Position numbers and translations under genes: made by a program. Source: Scleromitrula shiraiana (Eukaryota > Ascomycota > Leotiomycetes > Helotiales > Sclerotiniaceae). Taken from it: DNA of 64,000 bases. The stretch is from the NCBI GenBank assembly GCA_028455995.1, contig JABELC010000001.1, forward strand, positions 4,832,501 through 4,896,500. The letters run 5' to 3'. The notes under the pieces were generated by a model. It was not told the origin of the DNA. It saw only the letters and a list, made by a program, of their open reading frames with translations, and ran no database searches. Position 1 is the first letter of the stretch. Every line of letters starts with the position of its first letter. Of this stretch, positions 22,097 through 34,077 are shown one piece after another.

Positions 22097-25000
22097 TCAT
22101 CCATCCCTCGCCAAAACATCCCCAACAATCTCCTCCCTAACATGCGGCGCTTCCTCCCCCTCCACAAACTTCACTTCCCCATCCACATCAATAGTATCAC
22201 CCTTGCAAGCACATCCATATGTTTCTCTAAACTCCCTGATACCAATCCCCTCCAATATAGCAAGTGCTCTCTTGGCTGCACCTACCTTGGCATATCTGAT
22301 GCTCTCTGCCTGGTAATCTACCACAACCTTGTCATGAACAACGATACCGCAATGAACGACACTCTTTCTTCCATCTTCACCGGGTAATTCTTTAGTAACC
22401 GGTGTCCAGTTTTCGCATCCCATGTGTTGGAGTAAGAAATTGGTGAGATGTGTTGTTGGGTGTTTATTGGCATAGGTATCGTAAATCGTCATATCCTTGA
22501 AGTACCAAACAAAATGCATTTCAAAGAATCGTTCAACCTCAGCATAGTTGTACTCGGAATCAACAAAGATAGCACCGACATATGCTTCCACGATATCGGG
22601 CAGACATTTGGGTGGCTGACGAACTGTGAGCCAGTAATCAGGGCTATAATGATCCTCGGACTTGCCGATGCGCTTTGCATCTTCTTTTGCTTGGTTTGCA
22701 GCTTCCGTGATATCAAGTGCGTAGTCAGTAATACTCTTCTGGACTATCGAGTTGAGTGTTAAGAGATGTTTATGGAAATCGAGACTGACACAAAGAGCAC
22801 CGAGGAATTGATTAGAAACCATGGCCATTTTATGTTCAGTAAGCCACTGAGGATCCTTCGTAGGGTATTTGTTGAAAAGGTAATTGACACAAGCCATATC
22901 AAGAAGTGAATCCCCAAGAAATTCGAGACGCTGATAATTTGGAACTTCTTCATACGCAAACAAATATGATGGATGAACGAAAGCAGATCGTAGAAGACGG
23001 GGGTGTTTGAAGTGATATGGATGTTTCTTCTCAACCTGTTTCGCCAAATCGATTTGTGCTGCCGTAGGCAAAGCAGTCTGAAACTTTGGCTTTTGGTAAA
23101 GTTTATAATAGTCCGACCATACAATTGCCTCATGATTAGGACTGCAAACAACCTCCGTAACAGCCCTAACTGCATTATCCATGGACTTTTTCTCTTGAGA
23201 GCTAAGCAAAGCAGCACCAATCATGGCTTCACATACATCTGCAATTGATTTGTCACCAAGTTTGTGATTATCTGGTGCCTTTGCAGTCTTTCCCTTCAGC
23301 AATACTGGACCTTCGGGATACCAAGCTCGTCTGTTAAAGCTTTGTGATCGGATGTACTCATAGAGCTTCAACTTCAAGGCATTGTTGTAGAGATTCTTGT
23401 TACAGATGAGGCACATACGATCAACATGGTACCGGTACTCGTCACTATCAGGATTTAACCCATATAATGAAATTGTGGTTGCCATCTTCAAGAAGCAATC
23501 TCCAAGAAACTCCAATCGCTCATAATTGTTTCCCATACCTCGTTGGAAGTTAGTTTGCTCTTCACCGTGCTCTTCTGAATTATCAGAATCTTTAGTAATA
23601 GCTTCCAACGCAAGATCGGGTCGGATATCGAGGTGCAAAAGTTCAGTTGCCTCTAGTGCGATGAGATATGACTCAATTCGATGAATGATCGCAGGGAAAA
23701 GATATGCCATTGCGACTACTGTTGTTGGTAGAGGTGAAACCTTTAATGGCTCTGTAATAACAAAACATTTCTTTGGTGTATCAGTTTCGGTTCCACCAAA
23801 TTCGTCGAGCAGATTTCGTCGAAGTGAAATTAAGGAGGCCTCTACAACAGGCTGATCGGGGTCAAATGTTCGTCTGGCTCTCGCCTTAGCCCAAAGACTA
23901 CAACTGTATTCCATAATGTTACTGTTATTCTTTCTAGCCCCTGTTCGAGGGGCGGTATTTGGCGGAACGGGATCCAGAGGTTTGTATTGCCGAGTGACTC
24001 CGACAGACCAGAGTTTACGAGAACCATCAAAAGGATCGACGAGGAACTTATCGTTGAAGTATTCGTCGCCCTTACCCATCCAAGACTCATGCTCCCATGG
24101 CTTATCGGCTTGTAAAGCTTCGAAAGCTTGCACTTCTTCAATTACCTTCCAGGAAATCAATTTTGAAGGGTCGGTTTCATTATTTGAGTGGGATTGAGGA
24201 TCAATTGGAACCAAGAAGTAAGGCATGTTGGCTTCATCTGACTGGTACTCCTTACTGAAGACGTCCAAGAATAGGCACAACGTAAAACAATTAATCTTCT
24301 CCAACATTGACGACTGAAGATTGAGCGGTGAAACCAATGAAGTGCTTTGAAGTGGAGAATTTCGACCACCACCAAAATGCAAAACGAAAGACGGCAGATC
24401 CGGCAAAGGGCATCTAGTCAGGAGACCTAAGGGCTGCGATGGTCTATCGAGTGATTCGGGAGTTTTAAGGCTCAGAACAGTTAGATAAAGCACTCCGGGA
24501 GTTCCTTTAGCTGACCAAAGCATGGGTTTAGTACGCATTTCGTACGACTCTCGCTTCTTGGAATCTACGGCAAGGAGAGCGTTTCGCATTATGTGTGCCT
24601 CTCTTTTGAACGTGGATAAAAGCCAGTCGTTAATATAACCACCCTTGATAAGAAGTAGGCATGTATCAAAAGCCGCGGAACATTTTGCCACCTGTTTTGT
24701 AGATGCTGGTTTACCTACAGCTCCATGCACAGGTGAGCTCTCAGGCAAAATAACTTCGCAAATAAATTGCTTGTTTTGAGAGATAACGATATAGTCGACT
24801 CTAAGATCTTCATCCGGGGAATGGGGTAATGAATCAACAAAGGCAGAGAGGACCGTCAAACTTATCTTGTAAGTGAGCTTCGCCCCCGTTGACTTGATAA
24901 CCTTGATTCGATGGGTTTTTTCTTTCCTGAGAAAGTAATCCATTTGAAAATCGTTGCCTTTCAATTTTCTATCTTCTGGAAGCGCAGCAGCAAATTGCTT

Positions 25001-27929
25001 TAGAAATCTCTCATGTTGCACTATTTCTTTGATTGTTCGTATTTGTTCCTCATTAGTTTTCTCGACCATGTGGTAGTATCTGGAATTGATGTGTCTGGCT
25101 CGGCCTCTCGATTGAATGTATTGTATCACTGTATCATATAGATCGAACCGAATGACTAGATTGCAATCGGGTATATCGAGACCTTCCTCAGCCACCGATG
25201 TTGCAATCAGGCAATTCACTGTTCCATTACGGAAGTTCATCATGGTAAGGACTTGCTCTCTGAAAGAAACATTCAAATCTCCTGCTTCAGCACTGTTAGT
25301 ACCAACCTAGAAATGTTAGTCCTCCAAATGTTTAAAATTCATCCATCTTTTATTACATACCAATGAAGCAACCCTCAAATACTTCGTGCCGGCAGTTTCT
25401 TGAGATAACAGCGAGGATAGAAGTCGCGCAGTATATCTTTCCTTGACAAATACAATGCACTTGTCATCCGTTGGACGTTGGAACCGCTCTTTCAAAAGAC
25501 TAACAAGTGTAACTACTTTTGTAGACATATTATTAGAGTAATAATCCTTATTTTCAGGGTCATCTGATAATTTCTCAAAGTGAGGTGGCTCGAATTTGTG
25601 ATTCTTGACAATGACTTGAGCTTTATTAATGTGTTCCTTGCGACTTTCTAAGACTTCCAATGTCTCTTGCACTTTTCTTTTATGATGCTTTTGTTCAGTC
25701 CTGGCTCTCAGCTTCTTTGCTGCTTCCTCTTCAAGACAGAATGTCCAGATTCGATCAACACACCAAGACCCCAAAGTCCGGCTATGCTCCTTTGCAAATA
25801 TGAATGGTTTTCGAAAGATGCTATTTTCTCCCAGCAACTCTTTCATGTGTTTGTAAAGCGGTGTCTCGAATCTCGGGCCGAGAGGGTCATAGTAAGCAAT
25901 AATCTCAGGCTTGCCTTTGATAGAATACTGTAACAAGCTTGGATCAGATGCAGTAGCAATTTGACAATGAAGAAGTCCTTCAAGCTCAGCAGCTGCCTTA
26001 CTAACGTCTGTTCTAGCATCAACCGGCGAAGCTGTCATGCCAAATATCCTTGGTAGCTGCGTCGTTGTATCGCTAGTGTGGTAGAAGTCCTTGATGATTC
26101 TGGCGTAAGGATGATCCTTCTTGGCATGATGAGCCTCATCAAAAATCATTAGGTTGATTTGGTTGATAGTAACAAATGAATGGTGTAAGCACTGTCTGAG
26201 GATTTCCGCAGTGCATACGATTACCATATTCTTTTCCATCCGTGACTTCCATTTCTTTGCATCTGATAAATCCGTCCCCATGAGACCGCAAAACATCTCC
26301 ATAGGTTGGTCGAGGTTGGCTTTCAAGACAGCATGTTGCTGGAAACAAAGTGTAACAGAGTCAACCTGATTGAGAGTTAGCTAGTCTTGTATTAAAACCA
26401 TGTGGATACCATACCAAGAAAAATGAGACACGTTTAGGTTTGTTGATGGCTCTATCTTCGAGTTCCTGAGCAAAAGTATGTCGAAGCAAGAGGACTGCTA
26501 TCAGAGTTTTACCAGACCCTATTAAAATTAGTTATACTACAGCTAAGTCGGTATACCAAAGCATACCGGTATCTAACACAGCTATGATATTTTGATCTTT
26601 AGCTCTCTCAAACAATTCAATCTGGTAATCCCTAGGACTTGTGATGATCTGGTGACTTTCCGACTGATCAATTAACCATTTCGTAGATTGCTGTGCGTCA
26701 TCTGCTACACGCGTGTTCTTCTCTGCTTTGGGTTGCTTCGACTTTTCAAGTAGAAATGAGTCGAATATTGAATGATGCTTCTGCTTTCGTGCTGACAGCT
26801 TCTTAACTACTGGAACTGGCTGGTTCGTTTCTTCTTCTCCATCGTCGGCATCTTCATCTCCAAAATGCTGTTCATCTTCTTTGACTTGAAGATCGGATGT
26901 AATGAGATCAGGTTTATCAGAAGCTGGCAAAGTGGCTATGCTAGAGATCTCTTTCTCTTCGACTTGATTTTTAACCGGATGAATATGTAAGGGTCGTCTG
27001 AGATCTGCGAATACATCATCAGTTGTTCTTTTTGGCAATGTCATTGATGGAGTTGATGGAGAAATCTTTTGGGGAACAAAATCAATTGATTTGTCAAGAG
27101 CCACTATATCAACTATGGCATTTTGAGGAATGATAGAAACAGCTTCAGGTTCCACGGGAACAATCTTGGTAGTTAGCGTATCCATAGTAGCTTCGTCTCT
27201 AGCAGTCGGTTTTGTCAAGGCTTTCTCTGTGATTGGGCTGAGGACACCTTCCTTACTAATTTTTTCCTTGCTTGAGGTGTGATGGATTATCTGCGGTAGT
27301 AATTTTGGAGAAATAACAGGATACCTTGACTCGGGAGCTGAGGGGTTGAGTGCCAGATGTTGAAAGTGAATACTTTTTTCGTTTGCAGATGAAGTGAATA
27401 TTTTTGGATTGGGGATGGAAGATTCTGATGTCTTGTCTCTTGTAATTAAGCCCAGAACTTCATTGTCTGCAAGTTGTCTTGAAGAGTTGTTAGTCTCTGG
27501 AGGATAAGGAGATGCATCCAGTAAAGCAAACGGAAGGACGTTTTGAATTGGGGATCCAGATTTCTTGAAAATATCTGGACTAGAATTGTTGAAAGAGATC
27601 AAATCATCATTCTCATCATCTTGATGTAATGAAACTCCAGAATTCCTGAGATTATGGTCACCCAAATGTCTAGTCATGCTGGTAACAGAGGTATGTAGTA
27701 CAGGCGAAAGACGCATAGGATTCTTGAGATCTTTCTCAACACCTACTCGTGAACCTTTGGCGCTGTCGGCAAAAGATTTCATTAATCCATTCGACTTCTC
27801 TCTGATATCGATTGTTGGATGAGGAACAGTAAAAACATTTTCCGTGGACAACAAATCAATAGGGTCATTATGAGAATTGTTTGCTGGAATTTGATATCCA
27901 GTTTCTGAGAAATTGTTAATATTTTCCAT
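22097..27929 (-). CDS. DCL1: Dicer-like ribonuclease, DCL1 type
   Basis: Four exons on the minus strand, 27929-26567, 26518-26415, 26365-25361 and 25306-22097, encode 1893 aa. All joins keep frame, and the first restores the Walker A motif DTGSGKT at about residues 453-459. In order: a low-complexity N-terminal region (~1-430); DExH helicase with DEAH at 565-568; helicase C domain with SVAEEGLD and QSRGRARH (~860-896); Dicer dimerisation domain (~964-1052); RNase IIIa with ERLEFLGDCFLK (1420-1431) and DVCEAMIGA (~1514-1522); RNase IIIb with QRLEFLGDSLLD (~1616-1627) and DIVEAYVGA (1728-1736); a dsRNA-binding-like C-terminus (~1774-1844) and a final CACK. The RNase III acidic residues are kept in both domains, so it should cut double-stranded RNA into small RNAs for silencing. 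In Botrytis, Dicer-like proteins are reported to make small RNAs that act on the plant host. DCL1 rather than DCL2 is judged from size and the cysteine-containing tail. Confidence 0.93.
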
Positions 27930-28539
27930 TATTAGTAACAACAGCAATGAAGCGGTTTAAATAATTGGTAGCTGTATTGGCTGCCTGCAGATATATGATG
28001 CACAAGGGTTGTATTGTGGCTCACCACCACCTTAAAAGGCAAGTTTGGGCAGCAAATATATGATAAATGTAAACAGAACAGAAGGGCTGAAAGGCAGAAA
28101 GGCAGAAAGGCTGAAAGGCTGAAAGACTGGAACTGAAATTTAATAAGAGTAAAAAAACGTGGATATAATTGGGTATCAAAATGAGAACTTCAGGCGATAC
28201 AAATTTGACTCCATCAACTATAACAATTTATGATACAAAAATGAGTTGAAATAATTGAATTTGAAGATATAAAAAAGATTGACAGTAGCAGTAACACGGG
28301 CTAACGACAACAATAATGGCAGGTACCGCTACCGGTCCAATATAAATTTGAGATCGGCGTTAACATCGTCAGGCGGCCGCATCTTTCCAGTAGTTCCATT
28401 TTTTATTCTCCAGCTCCAGCTCCCCCCCACCATCATATCAATCATATGCCTCAAATGTTCCCGTAAGAATTTTGGTAACATATAACGCTGGTATTGATCT
28501 CATATACTTCACCAGATATTATTCAAAAACTGTTTCAAA
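27930..28539. other. Divergent promoter region with a short purine tandem repeat
   Basis: Between the Dicer-like gene (-) and the Tap42 gene (+). A 9- to 10-bp imperfect tandem repeat of the type GGCAGAAA/GGCTGAAA spans about 28083-28128. No gene supported. Confidence 0.55.
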
Positions 28540-29798
28540 ATGTCAGAATCATCACTCAAGTCAATATTTGATTTGGCCGAACGGCAAAAAACTGCGATTG
28601 AATCATCATGGAACTCCAATACCGATACTTATCAGCAAGATGTCCAAGCAGCAATTAAGACTTATCAAGATTGTAGGAATCTCGCAGATCGACTCTCGCT
28701 ATTCAGCCCGAACGAAACCTTAGAAGATGTTAATTCTGGAGATATACAGTATGGTTATGATTATATTCTACATATGAATATGAACATCTTTTTAACTCTT
28801 TTGTCCTTCCAGGTTTATGGTTATCGAATATCGAATCGCCGAATTGTCTCAGCGACTTAATAGCAGTGACAGGAAGCGTACTTTACAGGAAATAAGGAAG
28901 AGTTATGAAGCTTTTCTAACTTTGTTGGATCAATATGAAATGTTGGCAGAAGCAAATAAAAAGCTCTATACTCAATATCTCGATTCACCGACTACCTTTT
29001 CTACTATCTCAACTACGGATCCAAATGCCAGACGAGGAGCAAAGATAGCAAACTTCAAATTGGAAAAGGAATTAAAAAAGAAATTAGAGGTATACAGTTT
29101 TACTTGGAGTACCTTGACAGATTGGTAATGGGATAAAAGGTCTTGAAGTATACTAACAATACCAGTTCCTAGCACAAAATCCAGCTTATCTTCAAAACGA
29201 CGAAGATGCCATTCGCGAATTAGAACTTTCGAAACTTGCTTTATGCACACACGAAACCTTTCAAGCTCTCGAATCCTTAAACCGCGAACTAGACGTACTA
29301 GCCATGGCACCTCCAGCACCACCTCCCGGTCCAGAATCATTAGGTGCAGATGAAAGGGAAAGATTAGGATTTCGTGGATCAGAAGAAGGATATTCGGATC
29401 GTTTGGATATGAGAGATATAACCACGAATAACAAAGGGCCAATATTGAGTACTGGGGGTAAACCATTACGACCATTTACACTATTAGAGAGCAGGCAGAA
29501 TTTACAGAAGGGCGTATTCAGACCCGGCCATAATTTGCCAACTATGACAATTGATGAATACTTGGAGGAAGAAAGAGCAAGGGGTAATATTATTGAGGGT
29601 GGTGGAGAAGCAAGTGGGATTATACCTGAAATTGATCCAGATGATTATGAGAAGATGGATGAAGAAGTTGAAAAGGCTAGGAGATGGGATGATTTCGTGG
29701 AGGACAACCCTAAGTAAGTTCTACTTTTTCCTGATTAGGTGATAAACCACTGACGATAGAAATTCAGGGGCGCTGGAAATACATTAAATAGAGGATAA
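28540..29798 (+). CDS. TAP42: Tap42/IGBP1-like regulator of PP2A phosphatases
   Basis: Four exons, 28540-28748, 28813-29089, 29166-29713 and 29768-29798, encode 354 aa; every join is in frame. The N-terminal two thirds are helical (SIFDLAERQK ... YRIAELSQRL ... NFKLEKELKKKLE). The conserved C-terminal motifs of the family are all present: KPLRPFTLLESRQ, VFRPGHNLPTMTIDEYLEEE, and RRWDDFVEDNPKGAGNTLNRG encoded across the last intron. The tiny fourth exon (31 nt) carries the final GAGNTLNRG, so a gene finder that stops at the TAA just after 29713 would cut the protein short. Tap42 binds PP2A-type catalytic subunits downstream of TOR signalling; that role is taken from the yeast and human relatives. 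Confidence 0.93.
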
Positions 29799-30091
29799 AT
29801 AATGAATAATGAATAAAGAAATCATAAACAACTTCTCTGGTCTTTGCCATTTTCATCTTATTGGTTCACTAGATTTCGGAGCTCAAAATCATTTGATCTT
29901 CTTTCCTTGTTCAATGTATGTCATATTCCTTCTCGGGCGTAACACCCAATGTCCACTAACTATAAGATTCCCTTAAAAAAACACCATTTCTTCTTTATCC
30001 GCAAGTGCCATGGTACACCGCATAGCAAACCCCAGTTAATTCATGCAATTCATTGCCCATTGCCCGTTGCCCATTGCTCGTTGCCCATTCC

Positions 30092-31602
30092 TCACTCATC
30101 ACACTCGTTATTTTCATCGCTATCGGTATCAAGATACGAAGCCGAATCCCTCTTCCTCTTCCTCTCATGCTCGGCAGCCATTTCCTTCAAGAAATTCAAC
30201 TGAAGTTTGGTAGAAAGACTAGACTTTTCTCCATCTTTCCTAATCTCACTATCACCCCCCTCCCCAAGCGTCAACATATCCTCCCACCTCTCCTCAATAC
30301 TCTTCTCCCCCAAACCATCCCTCCCACCCCCAAGATACCGTCCCCTCTCCCCCCAATCCCAAGGATTAGCAATCTGCCATTTCGGATTCCCCGCCTTCGC
30401 CATCTCAAACCCCAGGTTCAACTTCCCATCACTAAATAACTCCAACCACTCCCGATAAATGGTCGAATCCGTATTGTTGACGACCAGCGGATTAGTATTA
30501 ACCATACAGTCAATGCACAATGTCCTCAACACACTTTTTGCATGCGTCTTCTGAAAAATCGTCTTCGCATCTCCCGGCGTCGGCCACTTATTATCTATCA
30601 TCCGCGGATGAATCAACAGTTGAGAAATAATAAAATTGGCAAAGGGGGCGCATCGGATCGTCAGGGCGAACATGTGCAGAGAAACAAGTTCGGAAGTTGA
30701 GATACTGTAGGCTGGTGTAAGAGCGTTGATTAGTGTGCCGGTGTAGATCCAGGATGTGAAGTAGGCGAAGTGGAGGGGATTGAGCTTGGTGTATTTGAGG
30801 TTGCGTGGAGTGGGGGTAGTGGTTATTTTGAGACTTTCGGTATTGTTCGAGACAGCTGGGGATGTTGGAACAGCTGGAGACATCGAATCATTCTCAAGCT
30901 TAACATCAGCCATCATCTCCTCAGCTTTTGGTGTCGCAACTTGAGATTGAGATTGAGAATTCTCGGTTTTCACAAAATCAACACCTTCATCTCCATCTCC
31001 CTCCTTAACATCACCTTTCGATTTCTTCGGAATCGTAAACGACGGAAGCGGAAACGACGGAGATTTCATCTCATACAAACCAGGCGACGCCCCTGCTACT
31101 GCCACGCCAGAAAAATAATCCGTATGCAGCGCAAGTAGATGATCGAAAATAGTTACGGGTTGTTCCTCGGGACCGATTAGGAGCGTAGTTGTAGACGGCG
31201 AGGTAAGAATGATACTAAAAAAGAATTAACAGTTCTCAGCACCTTCTTCTTCCATGCATGGGATTGGCAACGTAAAACGGTTAAGCATAATATAACATAC
31301 CTCATGCTAACATCCACATGTCCCCGTCTCACCTTCTCAGCTTCACAATGACCCCGAGATTCATGATCTTCGACGCACTGACAGATGTCGAGATTGGGGA
31401 TCATGGGTTTGGAGGTGTTATTCTTGGGTGGTGGGATCACGAGGGTTTGAGGTTTCCGGGCTCGGGATTTGGGCTTGGGCTTTTCTTTTTCTTTGGCGGT
31501 GGTACTGGTTGGTGAGGATGGGGATTTGGAGATGGGAGGGGTGATGGGGGTGGTTTTGGTTTTGGATTTTTTGGTGGCGGGTGTGGTTTTTGGGGTGATC
31601 AT
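30092..31602 (-). CDS. BTB/POZ-domain protein
   Basis: Two minus-strand exons, 31602-31301 and 31214-30092, encode 474 aa. The N-terminus is Lys/Pro/Thr-rich (MITPKTTPATKKSKTKTT), with a basic stretch typical of nuclear targeting. The BTB-like part starts with HVDVSMSIILTSPSTTTLLI (joined across the intron) and FDHLLALHTDYFSG. It is interrupted by a long polar insert (about residues 165-225), then continues with LNPLHFAYFTSWIYTGTL and later helices. It ends in a Lys/Arg-rich, acidic tail (KRKRDSASYLD...). Fungal BTB proteins of this kind are probably protein-interaction adaptors; no partner can be named. It is convergent with TAP42, the two stops being about 290 bp apart. That spacer holds a short ATTGCCC-type repeat (30050-30090). 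Confidence 0.8.
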
Positions 31603-33155
31603 TTTTAATTTTGATGGTTAGTTTAGGAAGGAGGTTGATAATAATAGAGTGGAGAAGGTTTAAAATATTGAGAAGGGGAATGGGGCTTGGGATTAATGCG
31701 GGGATGTATTTGAAGAGATCTGGTGTTCGATTTGTTGCAACATAGATTTCCTTGGTGCCGTCGGTCTTGATAAAGTGTTCAAAGGAAAAAGTGAAAGCGA
31801 AACAAAGCTGAGGTTAGATTGAGGTGGAGGGTTGATAATAACGAATTTGGGAAGTTTGGAGAGATTGGGGATTTGAGAAGTAATAATTGAAGGAAAATAT
31901 ATTGTTTGGGAGACTTGATATTGCTTGGGCAACTTGGGATTGAGAGGGAAGAAGTGCACTTTCTGAATTCGAAGTTAAGTGTAGAATCAACGCGAGGATG
32001 TGTTGGGAGAAGATCTGGTCTTCGGTTTGTTGAAAGACGGTGGAAAAACAAAAACAAAGAAAGTTAATGGAAGGTTGAGGATTAAGGTGGAGGCTTGTTG
32101 GAAATGGAATTGGGAAGGCTGAAGATATTGATAAGAGGAAGTTGAGCTTAGAATTTATGCGAGGAAGTATTCTGAAAGACTTGGTGTTTGATCTGTTAGA
32201 GGATGGATTTTGTTGGTGTTGTCGATCTTGATAGATTATTAAGGGAGGCTAATGGAGAAAAGAATAAGCAAGAGCAAAAGCGAAGTTAAAGTGAGGTTGA
32301 GGTTGCCAGTTGATATTGGGAGTTGATGTTGAGAGTTGACAAATCGAGAGAACATTGGCGCGGGTTCAGACTAGTGTCAATATTGATAACATATTCCGAG
32401 TCTGAAGTCTAGAAGAAAACTCGAATATGAAATATGTCAGTGAATATAAAGTTTTGAGGATATAATTTTCAGGTTTCTTGAGTTGTTAAACAAAACCCCG
32501 GATAATATATTTGATGTCGGCATTGCTTAATTAAAAAAATACAACGTTGCTGAGCGGCATAATTGGGAAAGAAGTAGATATTTCACCATTCTACCTAAGT
32601 AGATATCAACGCAGAGGGGTAGATTAGTCAAAAGTGAGGAGATAAAAACAAACTTGCATGAGAATAGCTGGTGAAATTGACATGGGAGCTCTCAATTTCT
32701 CAACCCAACACTCAATGGAGTATCGTTTTGAGAGCAGTGTACCAATTTTGAAATGAAAATTCATGAGCGATGATGAATGAGTCTAGTTATCACCAATGAA
32801 AGGATGAATACAGATTTAGGCATTTTCTATATTGCGTGTATATTGTTCAGCGCCTACATCAACCTGAAGAGTGAGAGTGTTGCATAAGATATATGTAAGC
32901 CTGTTAATTGACAAAATGTGTTCAAAGAAAACCTCAGAGCAAACCATTTGTCAACTAAACCTCATTCTTCCCTCTCCAGAACATCCCAACACTCAACACC
33001 TAGCTTCCATCTCCATTCATCTTCACCACACTTCGACCATCTATAGCTCAGATGCCCGTGATTGGAAACTCTGTCTAGCATCCAACATAGATAGCTAAAT
33101 AATAAGTTAGCACATATCCAACATAACACAAGCAATCTCAAAAGAAAAATAACAA
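31603..33155. repeat. Long spacer with three diverged tandem repeat units
   Basis: Three related segments can be read. They begin near 31693 (GATTAATGCGGGGATGTATT), 31984 (GAATCAACGCGAGGATGTGT) and 32151 (GAATTTATGCGAGGAAGTAT), each followed by GAAAGA/GAAGATCTGGTnTTCG/TTTGTTG-like sequence. Between them lie GGTTGATAATA/GGTTGAGGATTAAGGTGGAGG-type stretches. The units are diverged and non-coding on both strands as far as I can see. Minus-strand frames here (31693-32057) are the shadow of this repeat. The remainder to 33155 is AT-rich and empty. Confidence 0.5.
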
Positions 33156-33440
33156 CTAAACATTAGCATAAAGAGCATAACTATCCGCATTCAAAACAGC
33201 CTTAGCACTAGTAAGTGCCGTAGCAGCGGCATATCCATACCCATTATCGGCGGTTCCGGGACTATACGTAGCCGGGGCATGCGTAAACTCATGCAAACTA
33301 GTCGTCGCTCTATCCTGCGCATGATAAGTCGTAGTAATAGCAGGTAGTGCGCTATAATAAATAGTACAGTTGACAATCTCATTAGCGCTTGAAATCGTAT
33401 AGGCGAGAACGTTGGAAATCTTGATTTGGATATTATCCAT
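33156..33440 (-). pseudogene. Deuterolysin (M35 metalloprotease) catalytic-domain fragment
   Basis: A minus-strand frame of at most 94 codons is clearly the C-terminal part of a fungal neutral protease 2/deuterolysin. It has SNVLAYTISSANEIVNC, YYSALPAITTTYHAQDR, the zinc motif HEFTH, the GTADNGYGYAAATAL segment (aspzincin motif with the third ligand Asp) and NADSYALYANV. A full enzyme has about 350 residues with signal peptide and propeptide; here those and most of the catalytic domain are missing, and upstream in-frame sequence meets a stop (TGA) a few codons before. The usual Cys before HAQD is Tyr, and the final residues with the last Cys are absent. The zinc ligands remain, but folding and secretion are unlikely. 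I call it a gene remnant. The + strand gene next to it overlaps its 5' end. Confidence 0.8.
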
Positions 33441-33645
33441 ATCCTCGAGAACATTTCATGGCAGCAAACAATCAGAAGTTATTTCTTCGAAACTTCAAGC
33501 AAACAACACACTAGTGATGACAAATGCTCACGAAGGACTTCCTATACATCGATTCAAACGTGAATTCCTTCCTGGTCCTCGAATATTGATCATTGTAATC
33601 TTGATACTACTTTATCTCTCATTCAAGATAACATCCTGTCTCAAA

Positions 33646-34077
33646 ATGAATTCGAATCCAAGTCCCATCAATCAAGACATCCCAATCCAAATATCCATCT
33701 CAAACATCACTGTATTAAATGACACATCAGAAACCACACCAACACTCACGCTAAAAGTAACACTACACAACACATCCTCCAAACCAGTTTCCTTCCTCAA
33801 ATGGTCCACGCCATTTGACATACGTGCCGTTCCGATGGGCATATTCGAATCCAAGTCTACAACTACGGGCGATCTAGCCCCATGTTTAGGATTGAAACTC
33901 AATCGAAAGCTCCCACCATCGGGGATATTCGATGATGATCAAATCGGATACATCGAGGGGAATGATGAAATCTCGAAAGAGGTTGAGGTAAAGGCTCCAG
34001 AGGTAGTGTTGAGTAAGGGAGATAAGTATGAGGTGAAAGCAAAAGGGTTTTGGATGCATGTATTCTTTGGGAAGTAG
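33646..34077 (+). CDS. Small beta-rich protein resembling a deuterolysin propeptide
   Basis: The frame is open from 33412 to the stop at 34077. The best ATG is 33646 (CTCAAAATGAATTC, 143 aa). An ATG at 33517 would add a membrane segment (ILIIVILILLYLSF). The conserved-looking core contains LTLKVTLHNTSSKPVSFLKW, FDIRAVPMGIFE, GLKLNRKLPPSG, then KEVEVKAPEVVLSKGDKYEV. I know similar short proteins from other ascomycetes without a function. The pattern 'VTLHNT-S-PV-FLKW-T' followed by 'EVEV...Y-V-A-G' resembles the beta-sandwich propeptide of M35 proteases, and an M35 remnant lies immediately beside it on the other strand. That relation is inference. Confidence 0.65.
   Translation: MNSNPSPINQDIPIQISISNITVLNDTSETTPTLTLKVTLHNTSSKPVSFLKWSTPFDIRAVPMGIFESKSTTTGDLAPCLGLKLNRKLPPSGIFDDDQIGYIEGNDEISKEVEVKAPEVVLSKGDKYEVKAKGFWMHVFFGK

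Noticed and set aside
26532..26566. Continuation of the Dicer first exon past the Walker A motif
   Set aside because: The read-through residues break DTGSGKT; the GTATGC donor with the acceptor at 26519 restores it.
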